From: Lachnospiraceae bacterium
GTDB taxonomy: Bacteria; Bacillota; Clostridia; Lachnospirales; Lachnospiraceae
DNA length: 64,000 bases
NCBI GenBank assembly: GCA_024399135.1
Contig: JAKSHY010000016.1
Coordinates: forward strand, 1 to 64,000
Direction: 5' to 3'
In this document: one piece after another, positions 53,890-62,897 of the stretch
Layout: each line of letters begins with the position of its first letter
Position numbering within the stretch: the first letter of the stretch is position 1
Notes under the pieces: model-generated
Databases searched by the model: none
Told to the model about the DNA's origin: nothing
The model's input: only the letters and a program-made list of their open reading frames with translations
Made by a program: the position numbers and the translations under genes

Positions 53890-54388
53890 CTATGTATTGA
53901 TATATTTCCTGATTCTTCTTATTCCAGTTATCGCAAATTTCCTGCGCGGTTTCCTCTATCGGAACGGATATAGTCATGTCAATCAGATTCACACCCTTGT
54001 CCTTGGCAACAAGATGAGCCTCCCACTCTCCAGAGGTGGCCTTGTAATAATCAGCCATAATGGACACTTCATTTCTAAGTTCAATAGAATTTTCTTGAAA
54101 ATAACTGTTTATTTCTTCCTTAATGGCTGGATTAATGTCGTTTTCGAAGAACTCAATAGTCTGCTGGCCATCCTTAGTAAGCTTAAGATGCGTCCTGTTT
54201 CTAAAGGACTGTGCTGTAACAAACTTGGCATCGATCAGCTCTCCAATTACAGTCTGAAGGGTCATAAAGTTGGTATATTCCTTCTCTAAAATGAAATCAC
54301 CAATCTGAGCTTTAGTAAGTGGAAAATCCACTTTGTTAAGCATATAAAGCACTATTAATTTGTACAAGGCTAATTTGTCCTTCGCCAT
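53873..54388 (-). CDS. DUF4364 winged-helix protein
   Basis: Protein of 171 residues. The N-terminal half (MAKDKLALYKLIVLYML...LTKAQIGDFIL...LIDAKFV) is a winged-helix fold of the DUF4364 family, found across Clostridia. The C-terminal half is a mixed alpha/beta dimer-like domain. It may be a DNA-binding regulator, but the target is unknown. TTG 54400 is in frame; ATG 54388 with GGAG upstream is preferred. Confidence 0.85.
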   Translation of the reverse strand: MAKDKLALYKLIVLYMLNKVDFPLTKAQIGDFILEKEYTNFMTLQTVIGELIDAKFVTAQSFRNRTHLKLTKDGQQTIEFFENDINPAIKEEINSYFQENSIELRNEVSIMADYYKATSGEWEAHLVAKDKGVNLIDMTISVPIEETAQEICDNWNKKNQEIYQYIVKQLF

Positions 54389-54413
54389 TGTTTTCTCCAA
54401 TTAATTAAAATGA

Positions 54414-55502
54414 TTAAGGAATTGATTTATTATTTGCTGGTTTGGTTATTAATCTGTCAATCAGCTTCAAAAACTGCTTGACTAATACGGTCAAGGCAGA
54501 AATAACTAAAAATTCTTTCAAAAATAACACAAGTATATCTATGTTACCAAAAGGCACTCCTATGTGTTGGAGAGTCATGTAGTCTATAATCTTATGATGC
54601 AGCAAAAAGAACTCATAACTAAAGCCTCCAAGGAATGTTATGCATTTGATAACGCGAGGTATTTTATTAAACAACCCTTCCAGTCCTGCGAAGAAAAGGA
54701 AGAAGGAAAGATTCTGGGTTAATATAATTAAGTCATAGCTTATATATTCTCTAAGTGGAATAGGAAATACCAGATAAAATACTATGACTGGTATAGTCAA
54801 CAATAAACATATCTTCTTTGGCAACCTGTCAATGACAGTTATTAAAAACATACCAAGGAAGAATTCATATACCTTACACAGGAAATTAACAAATCCCGGA
54901 ACAGTGGTAGCAAATGGAAAATAATCATAAACACAAAGGATTATGACATAATATATGCTCATAATTAAAAGCATAATCCATTTATTTTTTCGAAGTCCCC
55001 ATCTAAGAAGAGGAAAGATTAAATACATTAGTACCAATGCACCTAAAAACCACTCGCCAATGCCTAATGAATAGGTAGGAAGACCGAAGCTTGAGATGTA
55101 GGCATCCATACCCAGGAGGGTGAAGACGATAGAAAGAGGATTAATATTCCCCTTGTAAATGCCACTAAGACTTTCGCCTGTAAGACATATAAAGGTTATA
55201 AGGTACAAAAGATATACGACATAAAACGGGACCAGTATACGTAAGAATCTCTTAAAATAGTATTTTTTTAGATTAAGATGCTCTTCTTTTTGGGAAGATA
55301 ACATAAGGCCTGCTCCGCTTATCATAAAGAAAAGCCCAACTCCAACAGTCGCAATGTGCATGTTAGGAGTTTCGAACAGACCATGAATGCTATCAAGCTG
55401 CCTTATGCCGCATAAATAAAGCGACATAAGCATATGATAGTACACTATTCCCAGCATAGATAGAAGACGAATTACGTCTATAAAACAATACTTCTTTTTC
55501 AT
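54414..55502 (-). CDS. Membrane acyltransferase (acyltransferase 3 family)
   Basis: Ten-helix membrane protein of 362 residues. It starts FIDVIRLLSMLGIVYYH, with the family's catalytic-site His in the first helix, followed by FFMISGAGLML and LPTYSLGIGEWFLGALVLMYLIFPLL. Members O-acylate exopolysaccharide, peptidoglycan or other surface sugars. The acceptor is unknown. No clear RBS. It is 43 bp downstream of the malic enzyme gene on the same strand. Confidence 0.88.
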   Translation of the reverse strand: MKKKYCFIDVIRLLSMLGIVYYHMLMSLYLCGIRQLDSIHGLFETPNMHIATVGVGLFFMISGAGLMLSSQKEEHLNLKKYYFKRFLRILVPFYVVYLLYLITFICLTGESLSGIYKGNINPLSIVFTLLGMDAYISSFGLPTYSLGIGEWFLGALVLMYLIFPLLRWGLRKNKWIMLLIMSIYYVIILCVYDYFPFATTVPGFVNFLCKVYEFFLGMFLITVIDRLPKKICLLLTIPVIVFYLVFPIPLREYISYDLIILTQNLSFFLFFAGLEGLFNKIPRVIKCITFLGGFSYEFFLLHHKIIDYMTLQHIGVPFGNIDILVLFLKEFLVISALTVLVKQFLKLIDRLITKPANNKSIP

Positions 55503-55545
55503 TTAAAAATTCGTAATTTCAAATAGTTTTAGTATTTTTCGTTTA

Positions 55546-56700
55546 TTATTTCTTGATGTGAGCCTTAACAGCTTCTGCAACCTTGATTGCTACTTCTGGA
55601 TTAAAGGCTTCTGGCATGATGTTGTCTTCGTTCAATTCATCCTCTGGAACTAAAGAAGCAATTGCCAAAGCAGCAGCCATCTTCATATCCTCAGTAATCT
55701 GTGGAGCACGTCCTTCTAAAGCACCCTTGAAGATACCAGGGAAGGCAACAACGTTATTAATCTGATTAGGGAAATCAGAACGTCCGGTTCCAACGATTCT
55801 TGCACCAGCCTTCTTAGCTAAATCAGGCATAATTTCTGGAGTTGGATTAGCCATGGCGAAAATAATAGGATCTGTGTTCATTGATCTTACCATTTCTTCT
55901 GTAACGATTCCAGGAGCACTAACTCCAATGAAGATATCAGCACCAACTAAAGCGTCAGCCATGGTACCTGAAATGTTCTCAGGGTTGGTAATCTCAACCA
56001 TTTTCTGCTGCATCCAGTTAAGCTTAGGAGCATCCTTTGAGATAACACCCTTTGAATTACAAAGAATTATATTTTTGAAACCGTAGTTTAATAATAACTT
56101 ACAAATAGCAACACCAGCAGCGCCGGCACCTGAGATTACAACCTTACACTTTTCCTTGTCTTTCTTGGTAATCTTAAGAGCGTTGATTAATCCTGAAAGA
56201 ACAACGATGGCTGTACCGTGCTGGTCATCGTGGAATACAGGGATATCTAATGTAGCCTTAAGTCTTTCTTCAATTTCGAAACATCTTGGTGCTGAAATAT
56301 CTTCAAGGTTAATTCCTCCAAAGGTTGGAGCAAGATATGTTACAGCTTTGATGATTTCCTCTGTATCCTGTGTGTCAAGGCAGATAGGAACTGCATTTAC
56401 ACCACCGAATTCTTTGAAAAGAACTGCTTTTCCTTCCATAACAGGCATTGCAGCGTGAGGTCCGATATTTCCAAGACCGAGAACTGCAGAACCATCAGAA
56501 ACAACAGCAATAGTGTTGGCTTTAATAGTATACTTGTAGGCAGCTTCCTTATCTTCAGCGATAACCTTACAAGGTTCAGCAACGCCTGGTGTATATGCGA
56601 GGGCTAAATCCTCTCTGGTTTTAACAGGTGTTTTAGACTCTGTTGTGATTTTTCCGTTCCATTCTTCGTGAAGCATGAGAGCTTTTTCATTAGTTGTCAT
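55546..56700 (-). CDS. NAD(P)-dependent malic enzyme
   Basis: Oxidative decarboxylation of malate to pyruvate. It has 384 residues, the short prokaryotic form. YTPGVAEPCK holds the catalytic Tyr; FHDDQHGTAIV binds metal; ISGAGAAGVAICKLL is the nucleotide-binding loop; FAMANPTPEI is a further family motif. AGAGG supports the ATG at 56700. The gene overlaps the LytTR regulator by 11 bp, so the two are coupled. Confidence 0.94.
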   Translation of the reverse strand: MTTNEKALMLHEEWNGKITTESKTPVKTREDLALAYTPGVAEPCKVIAEDKEAAYKYTIKANTIAVVSDGSAVLGLGNIGPHAAMPVMEGKAVLFKEFGGVNAVPICLDTQDTEEIIKAVTYLAPTFGGINLEDISAPRCFEIEERLKATLDIPVFHDDQHGTAIVVLSGLINALKITKKDKEKCKVVISGAGAAGVAICKLLLNYGFKNIILCNSKGVISKDAPKLNWMQQKMVEITNPENISGTMADALVGADIFIGVSAPGIVTEEMVRSMNTDPIIFAMANPTPEIMPDLAKKAGARIVGTGRSDFPNQINNVVAFPGIFKGALEGRAPQITEDMKMAAALAIASLVPEDELNEDNIMPEAFNPEVAIKVAEAVKAHIKK

Positions 56701-57427
56701 TAGATTTCCTCTTTTCTTCTATATTTTTAATTGCTTTTTTGATATATGCTGACCCGCTAAGGGGTATGCGAATGCTTAATCCATTTTTTAATTTTACTTT
56801 AAAGGCCGAACATTTGGCAACATGTGATGCATTAATTATAAGCTTGGGTGAAGCTAAAACTAAATGTTCGAAGCTGTATAGTCCGTTATAAAAATTTAAT
56901 ATGTTATCAAGTACAGAAACTTCTGTCTGGTCATTTAAGTGAACAACTATGTACCTTCCGCTGGTTTTAATGAACTCAATATCATCCTCGAATACATAGT
57001 AGGTATCTGTATTATGTCTTATTTCAATGGTTTTTTCTTCATGAGCTTTAATTTCTTCAGCCTGATCCAGGATAGCAGAAAGATCTGCTCTTAATACTGG
57101 CTTTTTCAAAAAGAGAATGTTTTTTGGAAAAGGCAGTGAGGTTGTAGACTGATCGTCATAGCCATCAACTTCGGAACATATGATTATTGGAGCTGTAACT
57201 CCACTTTTGGCCAAAGAAAGGGCATAATCTATATCATTCTCAATTCCATAGATTCCGATGAATATTATGTCATAGCTCATCCTTTTAGGAAAAAGCTTTT
57301 TAGTCTGCCCATAAGAGTCAGTGTAGAATACCCCGGTTTTTTCTTTTCTCTTGTCTGATTCGCGGTCTAAAAGCCTCTCTAACTGCTTTCGGTCTGCGAC
57401 ATCATCAAAACATACAGCTATATGCAT
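56690..57427 (-). CDS. LytTR-type regulator with degenerate receiver
   Basis: Protein of 245 residues. The first 120 residues have the receiver fold (CFDD acidic pair near the start, FLKKP with Lys) but the phospho-acceptor is replaced: DIIFIGIYG has Gly where Asp belongs. So phosphorylation is unlikely. Residues 135-235 form a LytTR DNA-binding domain (IEFIKTSGRYIVVHL...VLDNILNFY...LVLASPKLIINASHVAKC). No histidine kinase is adjacent. It overlaps the malic enzyme gene. Confidence 0.88.
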   Translation of the reverse strand: MHIAVCFDDVADRKQLERLLDRESDKRKEKTGVFYTDSYGQTKKLFPKRMSYDIIFIGIYGIENDIDYALSLAKSGVTAPIIICSEVDGYDDQSTTSLPFPKNILFLKKPVLRADLSAILDQAEEIKAHEEKTIEIRHNTDTYYVFEDDIEFIKTSGRYIVVHLNDQTEVSVLDNILNFYNGLYSFEHLVLASPKLIINASHVAKCSAFKVKLKNGLSIRIPLSGSAYIKKAIKNIEEKRKSNDN

Positions 57428-57442
57428 TGCTCCCCCAAATTA

Positions 57443-57745
57443 TTAAATAGTACGTATGTTTAAAGGCCCAAAGTATAAAAATAGTACAACAATTATCTGT
57501 ACAACTAAAATAACAGGCATACCTATAGTGAATAGATGATGCCTGGTCTTGTGGCGGAATATATACATTCCCAAAATGCTTCCAATAGAACCGCCTATTA
57601 TAGCAACAAGAAAAAGGGTTGCTTCCGGAATACGGAAGGACCTTTTCTTTGCTTTTAGCTTATCGATTCCCATTATCAGGAATCCTATAAAATTAATAAC
57701 TCCTGCATATACAAGTAAAAATGCAGCTACAGATGAAAAAAACAT
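57443..57745 (-). CDS. DUF1294 small membrane protein
   Basis: Protein of 100 residues with three or four membrane helices. FLIMGIDKLKAKKRSFRIPEATLFLVA and GMYIFRHKTRHHLF are the DUF1294 signature. Function unknown. First gene of the minus-strand group DUF1294-LytTR-malic enzyme. No clear RBS. Confidence 0.88.
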   Translation of the reverse strand: MFFSSVAAFLLVYAGVINFIGFLIMGIDKLKAKKRSFRIPEATLFLVAIIGGSIGSILGMYIFRHKTRHHLFTIGMPVILVVQIIVVLFLYFGPLNIRTI

Positions 57746-57827
57746 ATATGATCCAAGTGAATATTTATTATCAATAATTTATCAATTTATAAGATATTTG
57801 ACTGCAATGGTAATAGTACAACAAAAA

Positions 57828-57946
57828 TATGCATAATGCAACACTTTTTATGCATAAAAATATATGTTTATCAATGAAAATATGCATAAAAATAAAAATA
57901 TACTTGATAAATATGCAAAAATAATGTATAGTTATGCATAAATTCC
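57828..57946. promoter_or_regulatory. Cluster of ArgR-like boxes (TATGCATAA)
   Basis: TATGCAT occurs at 57828, 57849, 57881 and 57933, with a variant TATGCAA at 57912. The last pairs with TGTAT to give TGTAT-AGTT-ATGCA (57924-57937), which fits the general ARG-box pattern TGNAT-N4-ATNCA. The position upstream of argC makes ArgR the likely binder. The cluster ends about 65 bp before the predicted -35. Confidence 0.6.
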
Positions 57947-58010
57947 AAATAAAGATGTATAGCATTTCAAGGATAAATATATTTGTCCTATATAAATAAG
58001 GAAAGCTTCG

Positions 58011-58039
58011 TTGAGTTTTTGGATTAAAAATAGTACAAT
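58011..58039 (+). promoter_or_regulatory. Promoter of the arginine operon
   Basis: TTGAGT (58011-58016) and TACAAT (58034-58039) are 17 bp apart, 35 bp before ATG 58074. Confidence 0.7.
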
Positions 58040-58073
58040 ATAACGGATATTGTTTTAAGAGGTGGAGTTTGAT

Positions 58074-59021
58074 ATGGCTACTAAGATTTTTATTGATGGT
58101 TCTGAGGGAACAACAGGACTTAGAATATACGAAAGATTCGAAGGAAGAGATGATATTGAGCTTATGAAAATAGACCCTGAGCTTAGGAAGGATCCTAAGG
58201 AGAGAGGGAAGATGATTAATTCGTCAGATATCACATTTTTGTGTCTTCCAGATGTAGCATCGAAGGAATCGGTTTCGTTAATAGAAAATGAAAACGTTAA
58301 AATAATTGATACATCTACTGCACACAGAACAGATGCAGACTGGGCGTATGGTTTCCCGGAGCTTAACAAAACCCAGAGAGAAAAGATTAAGAATTCAAAG
58401 AGAATCGCAGTTCCAGGATGTTATGCAACAGGATTTATTTCAATAGCACATCCTTTGGTTGCCACAGGAATGATTAACAGCGATTATCCAGTTTCATCAT
58501 TCGCACTTTCTGGTTATTCGGGAGCAGGAAAGAAAGCTATTGCGGTATATGAAAGCGAAGAAAAGCCAGCAGACTTTAATTCTCCAAGAGAATATGCGCT
58601 CTCGCAGCAGCATAAGCACTTAAAGGAAATGAAGGCTATTTCAGGACTTAAGAATACACCAATCTTTTGTCCTGTAGTTGATGATTATTATTCAGGAATG
58701 TTCGTATCTTTGCCATTTTATACAGATATGATGAATGGAAAGCCAACACCAGAAAAAGTACACGAGATGTTCGCTAAATATTATGAGGGCGAGAAGTTCA
58801 TCCATGTTATGCCATTTGGCAGCGAGGAAGAAACTAATGGCTTCATAGCAGCTAATGTAAGATCTGGCTGGGACGGACTTGAATTATTCGTGACAGGAAA
58901 TGAAGACAGAATAGTAGTTACTACAAGATTTGATAATTTAGGAAAAGGAGCTTCAGGGGCAGCAGTACAGTGTATGAATATTCTATTAGGCTGTGATGAA
59001 GCTAAGGGACTAAATCTTTAA
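58074..59021 (+). CDS. argC: N-acetyl-gamma-glutamyl-phosphate reductase
   Basis: NADPH-dependent third step of ornithine synthesis. It has 315 residues, the short type 2 form (the common form has about 345). FIDGSEGTTGLRI is the nucleotide-binding loop. VPGCYATGF contains the catalytic Cys116. GTG 58062 is in frame, but GAGGTGGAG directly upstream of ATG 58074 fixes the start. The stop overlaps the next ATG. Confidence 0.94.
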   Translation: MATKIFIDGSEGTTGLRIYERFEGRDDIELMKIDPELRKDPKERGKMINSSDITFLCLPDVASKESVSLIENENVKIIDTSTAHRTDADWAYGFPELNKTQREKIKNSKRIAVPGCYATGFISIAHPLVATGMINSDYPVSSFALSGYSGAGKKAIAVYESEEKPADFNSPREYALSQQHKHLKEMKAISGLKNTPIFCPVVDDYYSGMFVSLPFYTDMMNGKPTPEKVHEMFAKYYEGEKFIHVMPFGSEEETNGFIAANVRSGWDGLELFVTGNEDRIVVTTRFDNLGKGASGAAVQCMNILLGCDEAKGLNL

Positions 59022-59476
59022 TGGAAGAAATTAAGATTCAGACAATGACAATTGAAGATTATGACAAGGTCAAGGAGCTTTGGATGACCATTCATGGATT
59101 CGCGATAAGGAGTATTGATGACTCGTATGATGGAGTTTTGAGATTCCTTAGAAGAAATCCAACAACGTCGGTTGTTGCCAAAATGGGCGACGAGGTTGTA
59201 GGGGCGATTCTGTGTGGTCATGATGGAAGAAGAGGATGTCTTTATCATGTGTGTGTAAGGGAAGATGTAAGACGATGTGGAATCGGTAAGAAAATGGTTA
59301 CGCATTGCATGAATGCCCTTAAAGAAGAAAAGATAAGTAAGGTCTCTTTGATAGCATTTTCTACTAATGACATAGGTAATGCATTCTGGAATACCATTGG
59401 ATGGACGAAAAGAGAGGATCTTAATTATTATGATTTCGTTTTAAATGATGAGAACATAGTGAGATTTAACTCATAA
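59021..59476 (+). CDS. GNAT N-acetyltransferase in the arginine operon
   Basis: Protein of 151 residues with a GNAT fold. VVGAILCGHDGRRGCLYHVCV is the beta4-5 region and RRCGIGKKMV the acetyl-CoA loop (R/Q-x-x-G-x-G/A). It resembles YpeA-type acetyltransferases. It is coupled to argC by TAATG overlap and followed by argJ, so a link to arginine synthesis, perhaps as a short acetylglutamate synthase, is possible. ArgJ can itself make acetylglutamate, so this is unproven. Confidence 0.85.
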   Translation: MEEIKIQTMTIEDYDKVKELWMTIHGFAIRSIDDSYDGVLRFLRRNPTTSVVAKMGDEVVGAILCGHDGRRGCLYHVCVREDVRRCGIGKKMVTHCMNALKEEKISKVSLIAFSTNDIGNAFWNTIGWTKREDLNYYDFVLNDENIVRFNS

Positions 59477-59525
59477 TTAATATAACAGGGACGATTAAAT
59501 TCATAAAAACCCTGGAGGAGGAAAT

Positions 59526-60749
59526 ATGAAGGTTATTGATGGTGGAATTAATGCCCCAATCGGATTCGAGGCGGCAGGAATTGAAGCTGGAATTAAATAT
59601 CAAAATAGAAAGGACATGGCTATTATTTATTCAAAGAAGCCATGTGTTGTTGCAGGAACATTCACATCAAACTTAGTTAAGGCTGCACCTGTTAAGTGGG
59701 ATATGAAGGTTGTTTCGGATTCTCCATTCGCACAGGCGGTTATTGTTAACACAGGTATTGCCAATGCAGGAACTGGTGTTGAGGGAATGGGATATTGCGA
59801 AAAGACTGCTGAGGAAGCAGGAAAGGTTTTAGGAATTCCTAAAGAATCGGTTTTGGTTGGATCAACAGGTGTCATCGGAGCACAGATTCCAATTGACAGA
59901 ATCGTAGCTGGTATTTCCAAGCTTAGCGAGGCTAAAAGCCACGAAAAGGAAGATGGAACCAACGCATCCAAGGCTATCATGACTACAGATACTGTTAATA
60001 AGGAGCTTGCAGTCGAGGTAGAAATAGGGGGAGTTACAGTAACACTTGGCGCTATGTCTAAGGGTTCTGGAATGATTCATCCTAATATGTGTACTATGTT
60101 AGGATATGTTACAACTGATGCGAATATAAGCAAGGAAGTTTTGACTAAGCTGGTCAAAGAAGATGTGGTTGATACCTACAACATGATTTCAGTAGATGGT
60201 GATACATCGACCAACGATACATTATTAGTTATGGCGAATGGAATGGCTAATAACGAAGAAATTAAAGAAGGAACTAAGGAGTACGAGGATTTCAAGGAAG
60301 CTCTTCACTTCATTAATGAAACTCAGGCCAAGAGATTAGCAGGTGATGGCGAGGGCGCCCAGGCACTTATTGAATGTAAGGTAATTAACGCAGATACTAA
60401 GGAAAACGCAAGAATCCTGGCGAAATCAGTAATCTGTTCTTCATTGACTAAGGCTGCTGTATATGGACATGATGCTAACTGGGGAAGAATCTTGTGTGCA
60501 CTTGGATATTCTGGAGCGAAATTTGACCCAGACAAGATGGAGCTTTATTATCAGGGAGCTTCGAATTCTATGCTTATATATAAGGATGGAATGGGAGTTG
60601 ATTACTCTGAAGAGGCAGCAACTGAAATATTAAAGGAATCAGAGGTCAGATTTTTAGTTGATTTAAAGAATGGAAACGAAACAGCTACAGCATGGGGCTG
60701 TGACTTAACATATGATTACGTTAAGATTAACGCTGATTACAGAAGCTAA
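59526..60749 (+). CDS. argJ: Ornithine/glutamate N-acetyltransferase
   Basis: Recycles the acetyl group from acetylornithine to glutamate; bifunctional members also use acetyl-CoA. It has 407 residues. The proenzyme cleaves itself before Thr190 in the motif MIHPNMCTMLGYVTTD; the residue before Thr is Cys where Ala is usual. VGSTGVIGAQIP and GHDANWGRIL are family regions. GGAGGAGG-like RBS. It is in the order C-(GNAT)-J-B-D. Confidence 0.95.
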   Translation: MKVIDGGINAPIGFEAAGIEAGIKYQNRKDMAIIYSKKPCVVAGTFTSNLVKAAPVKWDMKVVSDSPFAQAVIVNTGIANAGTGVEGMGYCEKTAEEAGKVLGIPKESVLVGSTGVIGAQIPIDRIVAGISKLSEAKSHEKEDGTNASKAIMTTDTVNKELAVEVEIGGVTVTLGAMSKGSGMIHPNMCTMLGYVTTDANISKEVLTKLVKEDVVDTYNMISVDGDTSTNDTLLVMANGMANNEEIKEGTKEYEDFKEALHFINETQAKRLAGDGEGAQALIECKVINADTKENARILAKSVICSSLTKAAVYGHDANWGRILCALGYSGAKFDPDKMELYYQGASNSMLIYKDGMGVDYSEEAATEILKESEVRFLVDLKNGNETATAWGCDLTYDYVKINADYRS

Positions 60750-60806
60750 TTAGGCCAAAGATATAGATATTGAAAACCATATGACTGGTTGGTTAAGGAG
60801 AAGAAA

Positions 60807-61703
60807 ATGGTTAAGGATATGCAGAAAATATTAGATAAGGCAGAGGTATTAATTGAAGCTCTTCCATATATTCAGAAGTTTAACCGAAAGGTTATTGTTG
60901 TTAAATACGGTGGCTCTGCGATGAGTAATGAAGAACTTCAAAAGAATGTTATTCAGGATGTTGTTTTGTTAAAGCTTGTAGGATTTAAGCCAATCATCGT
61001 TCATGGTGGTGGTAAGGAAATCAGCAGCTGGGTTAAGAAAACAGGAAAAGAGTCACAATTCATTAATGGTCTTAGAGTCACAGATGCAGAGACCATGGAA
61101 ATCGCTGAAATGGTTCTTAACAAGGTTAATAAAAGACTCGTTAATATGGTTAGCGAGCTTGGAGTTTTAGCAGTTGGTGTTAGTGGAAAAGACGGCGGAC
61201 TTTTAAACGTAGAGAAGAAATATTCTGATGGTCAGGATATAGGATATGTTGGAGATGTTAAGAATGTTAATCCTAAAATCCTTATGGATCTTCTTGAAAA
61301 GGATTTCCTTCCAATCGTTGCACCAATAGGCTATGGAGATGATTTCGCAACCTATAATATCAATGCTGATGATGCAGCATGCGCCATAGCAAAGGCTGTA
61401 GGTGCTGACAAGCTTGTATTTTTAACAGATATTGAAGGCTTGTACAAGGATATAAACGATAAGGAAAGCTTCATCTCAAGAATTACAGCATCTGATGCAG
61501 ACGCACTTATCAATGATGGAATAATTGGAGGTGGAATGCTTCCTAAATTAAATAACTGTACATCAGCTATTAAGGGCGGAGTTAACAGAGTGCATATTCT
61601 TGATGGTAGAATTCCTCACTGCTTATTACTTGAAATCTTCACTAATGAAGGAATTGGAACAGCAATTATTAACGACGAAGAAAAGGATCAGATTAAAAAA
61701 TGA
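60807..61703 (+). CDS. argB: Acetylglutamate kinase
   Basis: Phosphorylates N-acetylglutamate, usually the Arg-controlled step. It has 298 residues. KYGGSAM and VHGGGKEIS bind ATP and substrate. The N-terminal helix [14 protein letters not shown] before the kinase fold is the feature of hexameric, arginine-inhibited enzymes. TTG 60789 is in frame, but ATG 60807 after AAGGAG is better. The stop overlaps argD (ATGA). Confidence 0.96.
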   Translation: MVKDMQKILDKAEVLIEALPYIQKFNRKVIVVKYGGSAMSNEELQKNVIQDVVLLKLVGFKPIIVHGGGKEISSWVKKTGKESQFINGLRVTDAETMEIAEMVLNKVNKRLVNMVSELGVLAVGVSGKDGGLLNVEKKYSDGQDIGYVGDVKNVNPKILMDLLEKDFLPIVAPIGYGDDFATYNINADDAACAIAKAVGADKLVFLTDIEGLYKDINDKESFISRITASDADALINDGIIGGGMLPKLNNCTSAIKGGVNRVHILDGRIPHCLLLEIFTNEGIGTAIINDEEKDQIKK

Positions 61704-62887
61704 GCATGAAAGAATATATAGATGAAGCCGAAAGCGTGCTTCTTCACACATACAACAGGTATCAGATAGTATTCGATAAGGGAGACGGCGTATATCTTTA
61801 TGACCTGGAAGGAAAAAAGTATTTAGACTTCTGTGCCGGAATTGCCGTTTTTGCTTTAGGATATCAGAACAAAGCATATAATGATGCACTTAAAGGACAG
61901 ATTGATAAGATTATTCATACTTCCAACTATTATTATAATGTGCCAGCTATAGAGGCTGCCAAGGGATTACTTGAGGCTTCGAAGATGGACCGTGTATTCT
62001 TTACTAATTCAGGTGCAGAAGCCGTTGAAGGTGCTATCAAGGCAGCAAGAAAATATGCATATTTGAAGGATGGATGTAAGGATCATGAAATAATTGCCAT
62101 GGAGCACAGCTTCCACGGACGTACCTTCGGAGCACTTTCCGTTACAGGTAATCCTGCATACAGAGAAGCCTTCGAGCCTATGATTGGCAATGTGAAATTC
62201 GCAACAATGAATGATCTTGAATCTGTTAAGGCTAATATTACAGATAAGACTTGTGCTATCATTTTCGAAACAGTTCAGGGAGAAGGCGGAATTTATCCAG
62301 CAACCAAGGAATTCATGGAAGGTGTTAAGGCACTTTGCGAGGAAAAAGATATACTTCTTATATTAGATGAAATTCAGTGTGGTATGGGAAGAACAGGTTA
62401 TATGTATGCATGGCAAAAATATGGTATCAAGCCAGATATCATGACCTCTGCCAAGGGACTTACCTGTGGAGTACCAGGCGGCGCATTCTTCTTAGGAAAG
62501 AAGGTTGCAGAGAATTCACTCGTAGCAGGCGACCATGGAACTACCTATGGTGGTAATCCTCTCGCAGGAATTGCTACTAAAACAGTACTTGATGAATATA
62601 AGAGATTAAATATTCTTGACAATGTTAATGAGGTTGGACAGTATCTATTCGACCGCTTAGAGGAGCTTGCCACATCATGCGACAAGATTATAGCTCATCG
62701 TGGTGTTGGCCTCATGCAGGGTCTTGAGTTTAATGTACCAGTTAAGGATATTATTAATTCGTGCATAGAAAACGGACTTATTCTTATTAACGCTGGTACC
62801 AATATTATTCGTTTCGTTCCACCTTTAGTTATAACTAAAGAGGATGTGGATAACATGATGAATATTTTAACTAAATGTATTAATTAA
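61700..62887 (+). CDS. argD: Acetylornithine aminotransferase
   Basis: PLP aminotransferase (class III) of 395 residues converting acetylglutamate semialdehyde to acetylornithine. [19 protein letters not shown] binds PLP phosphate. [14 protein letters not shown] has the PLP Asp. [13 protein letters not shown] contains the Schiff-base Lys252. The start overlaps the argB stop. No argF, argG or argH is in the window, so the last steps are encoded elsewhere or beyond the right edge. Confidence 0.95.
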   Translation: MSMKEYIDEAESVLLHTYNRYQIVFDKGDGVYLYDLEGKKYLDFCAGIAVFALGYQNKAYNDALKGQIDKIIHTSNYYYNVPAIEAAKGLLEASKMDRVFFTNSGAEAVEGAIKAARKYAYLKDGCKDHEIIAMEHSFHGRTFGALSVTGNPAYREAFEPMIGNVKFATMNDLESVKANITDKTCAIIFETVQGEGGIYPATKEFMEGVKALCEEKDILLILDEIQCGMGRTGYMYAWQKYGIKPDIMTSAKGLTCGVPGGAFFLGKKVAENSLVAGDHGTTYGGNPLAGIATKTVLDEYKRLNILDNVNEVGQYLFDRLEELATSCDKIIAHRGVGLMQGLEFNVPVKDIINSCIENGLILINAGTNIIRFVPPLVITKEDVDNMMNILTKCIN

Positions 62888-62897
62888 TGGAGTTTAG

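Larger units (their letters stand above)
57746..58073. other. Arginine-operon control region
   Basis: 328 bp without a gene, very AT-rich. It carries repeated TATGCATAA-type sites (57828-57946), a GGA/TCC palindrome at 57971-57988, and the argC promoter. Confidence 0.7.
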
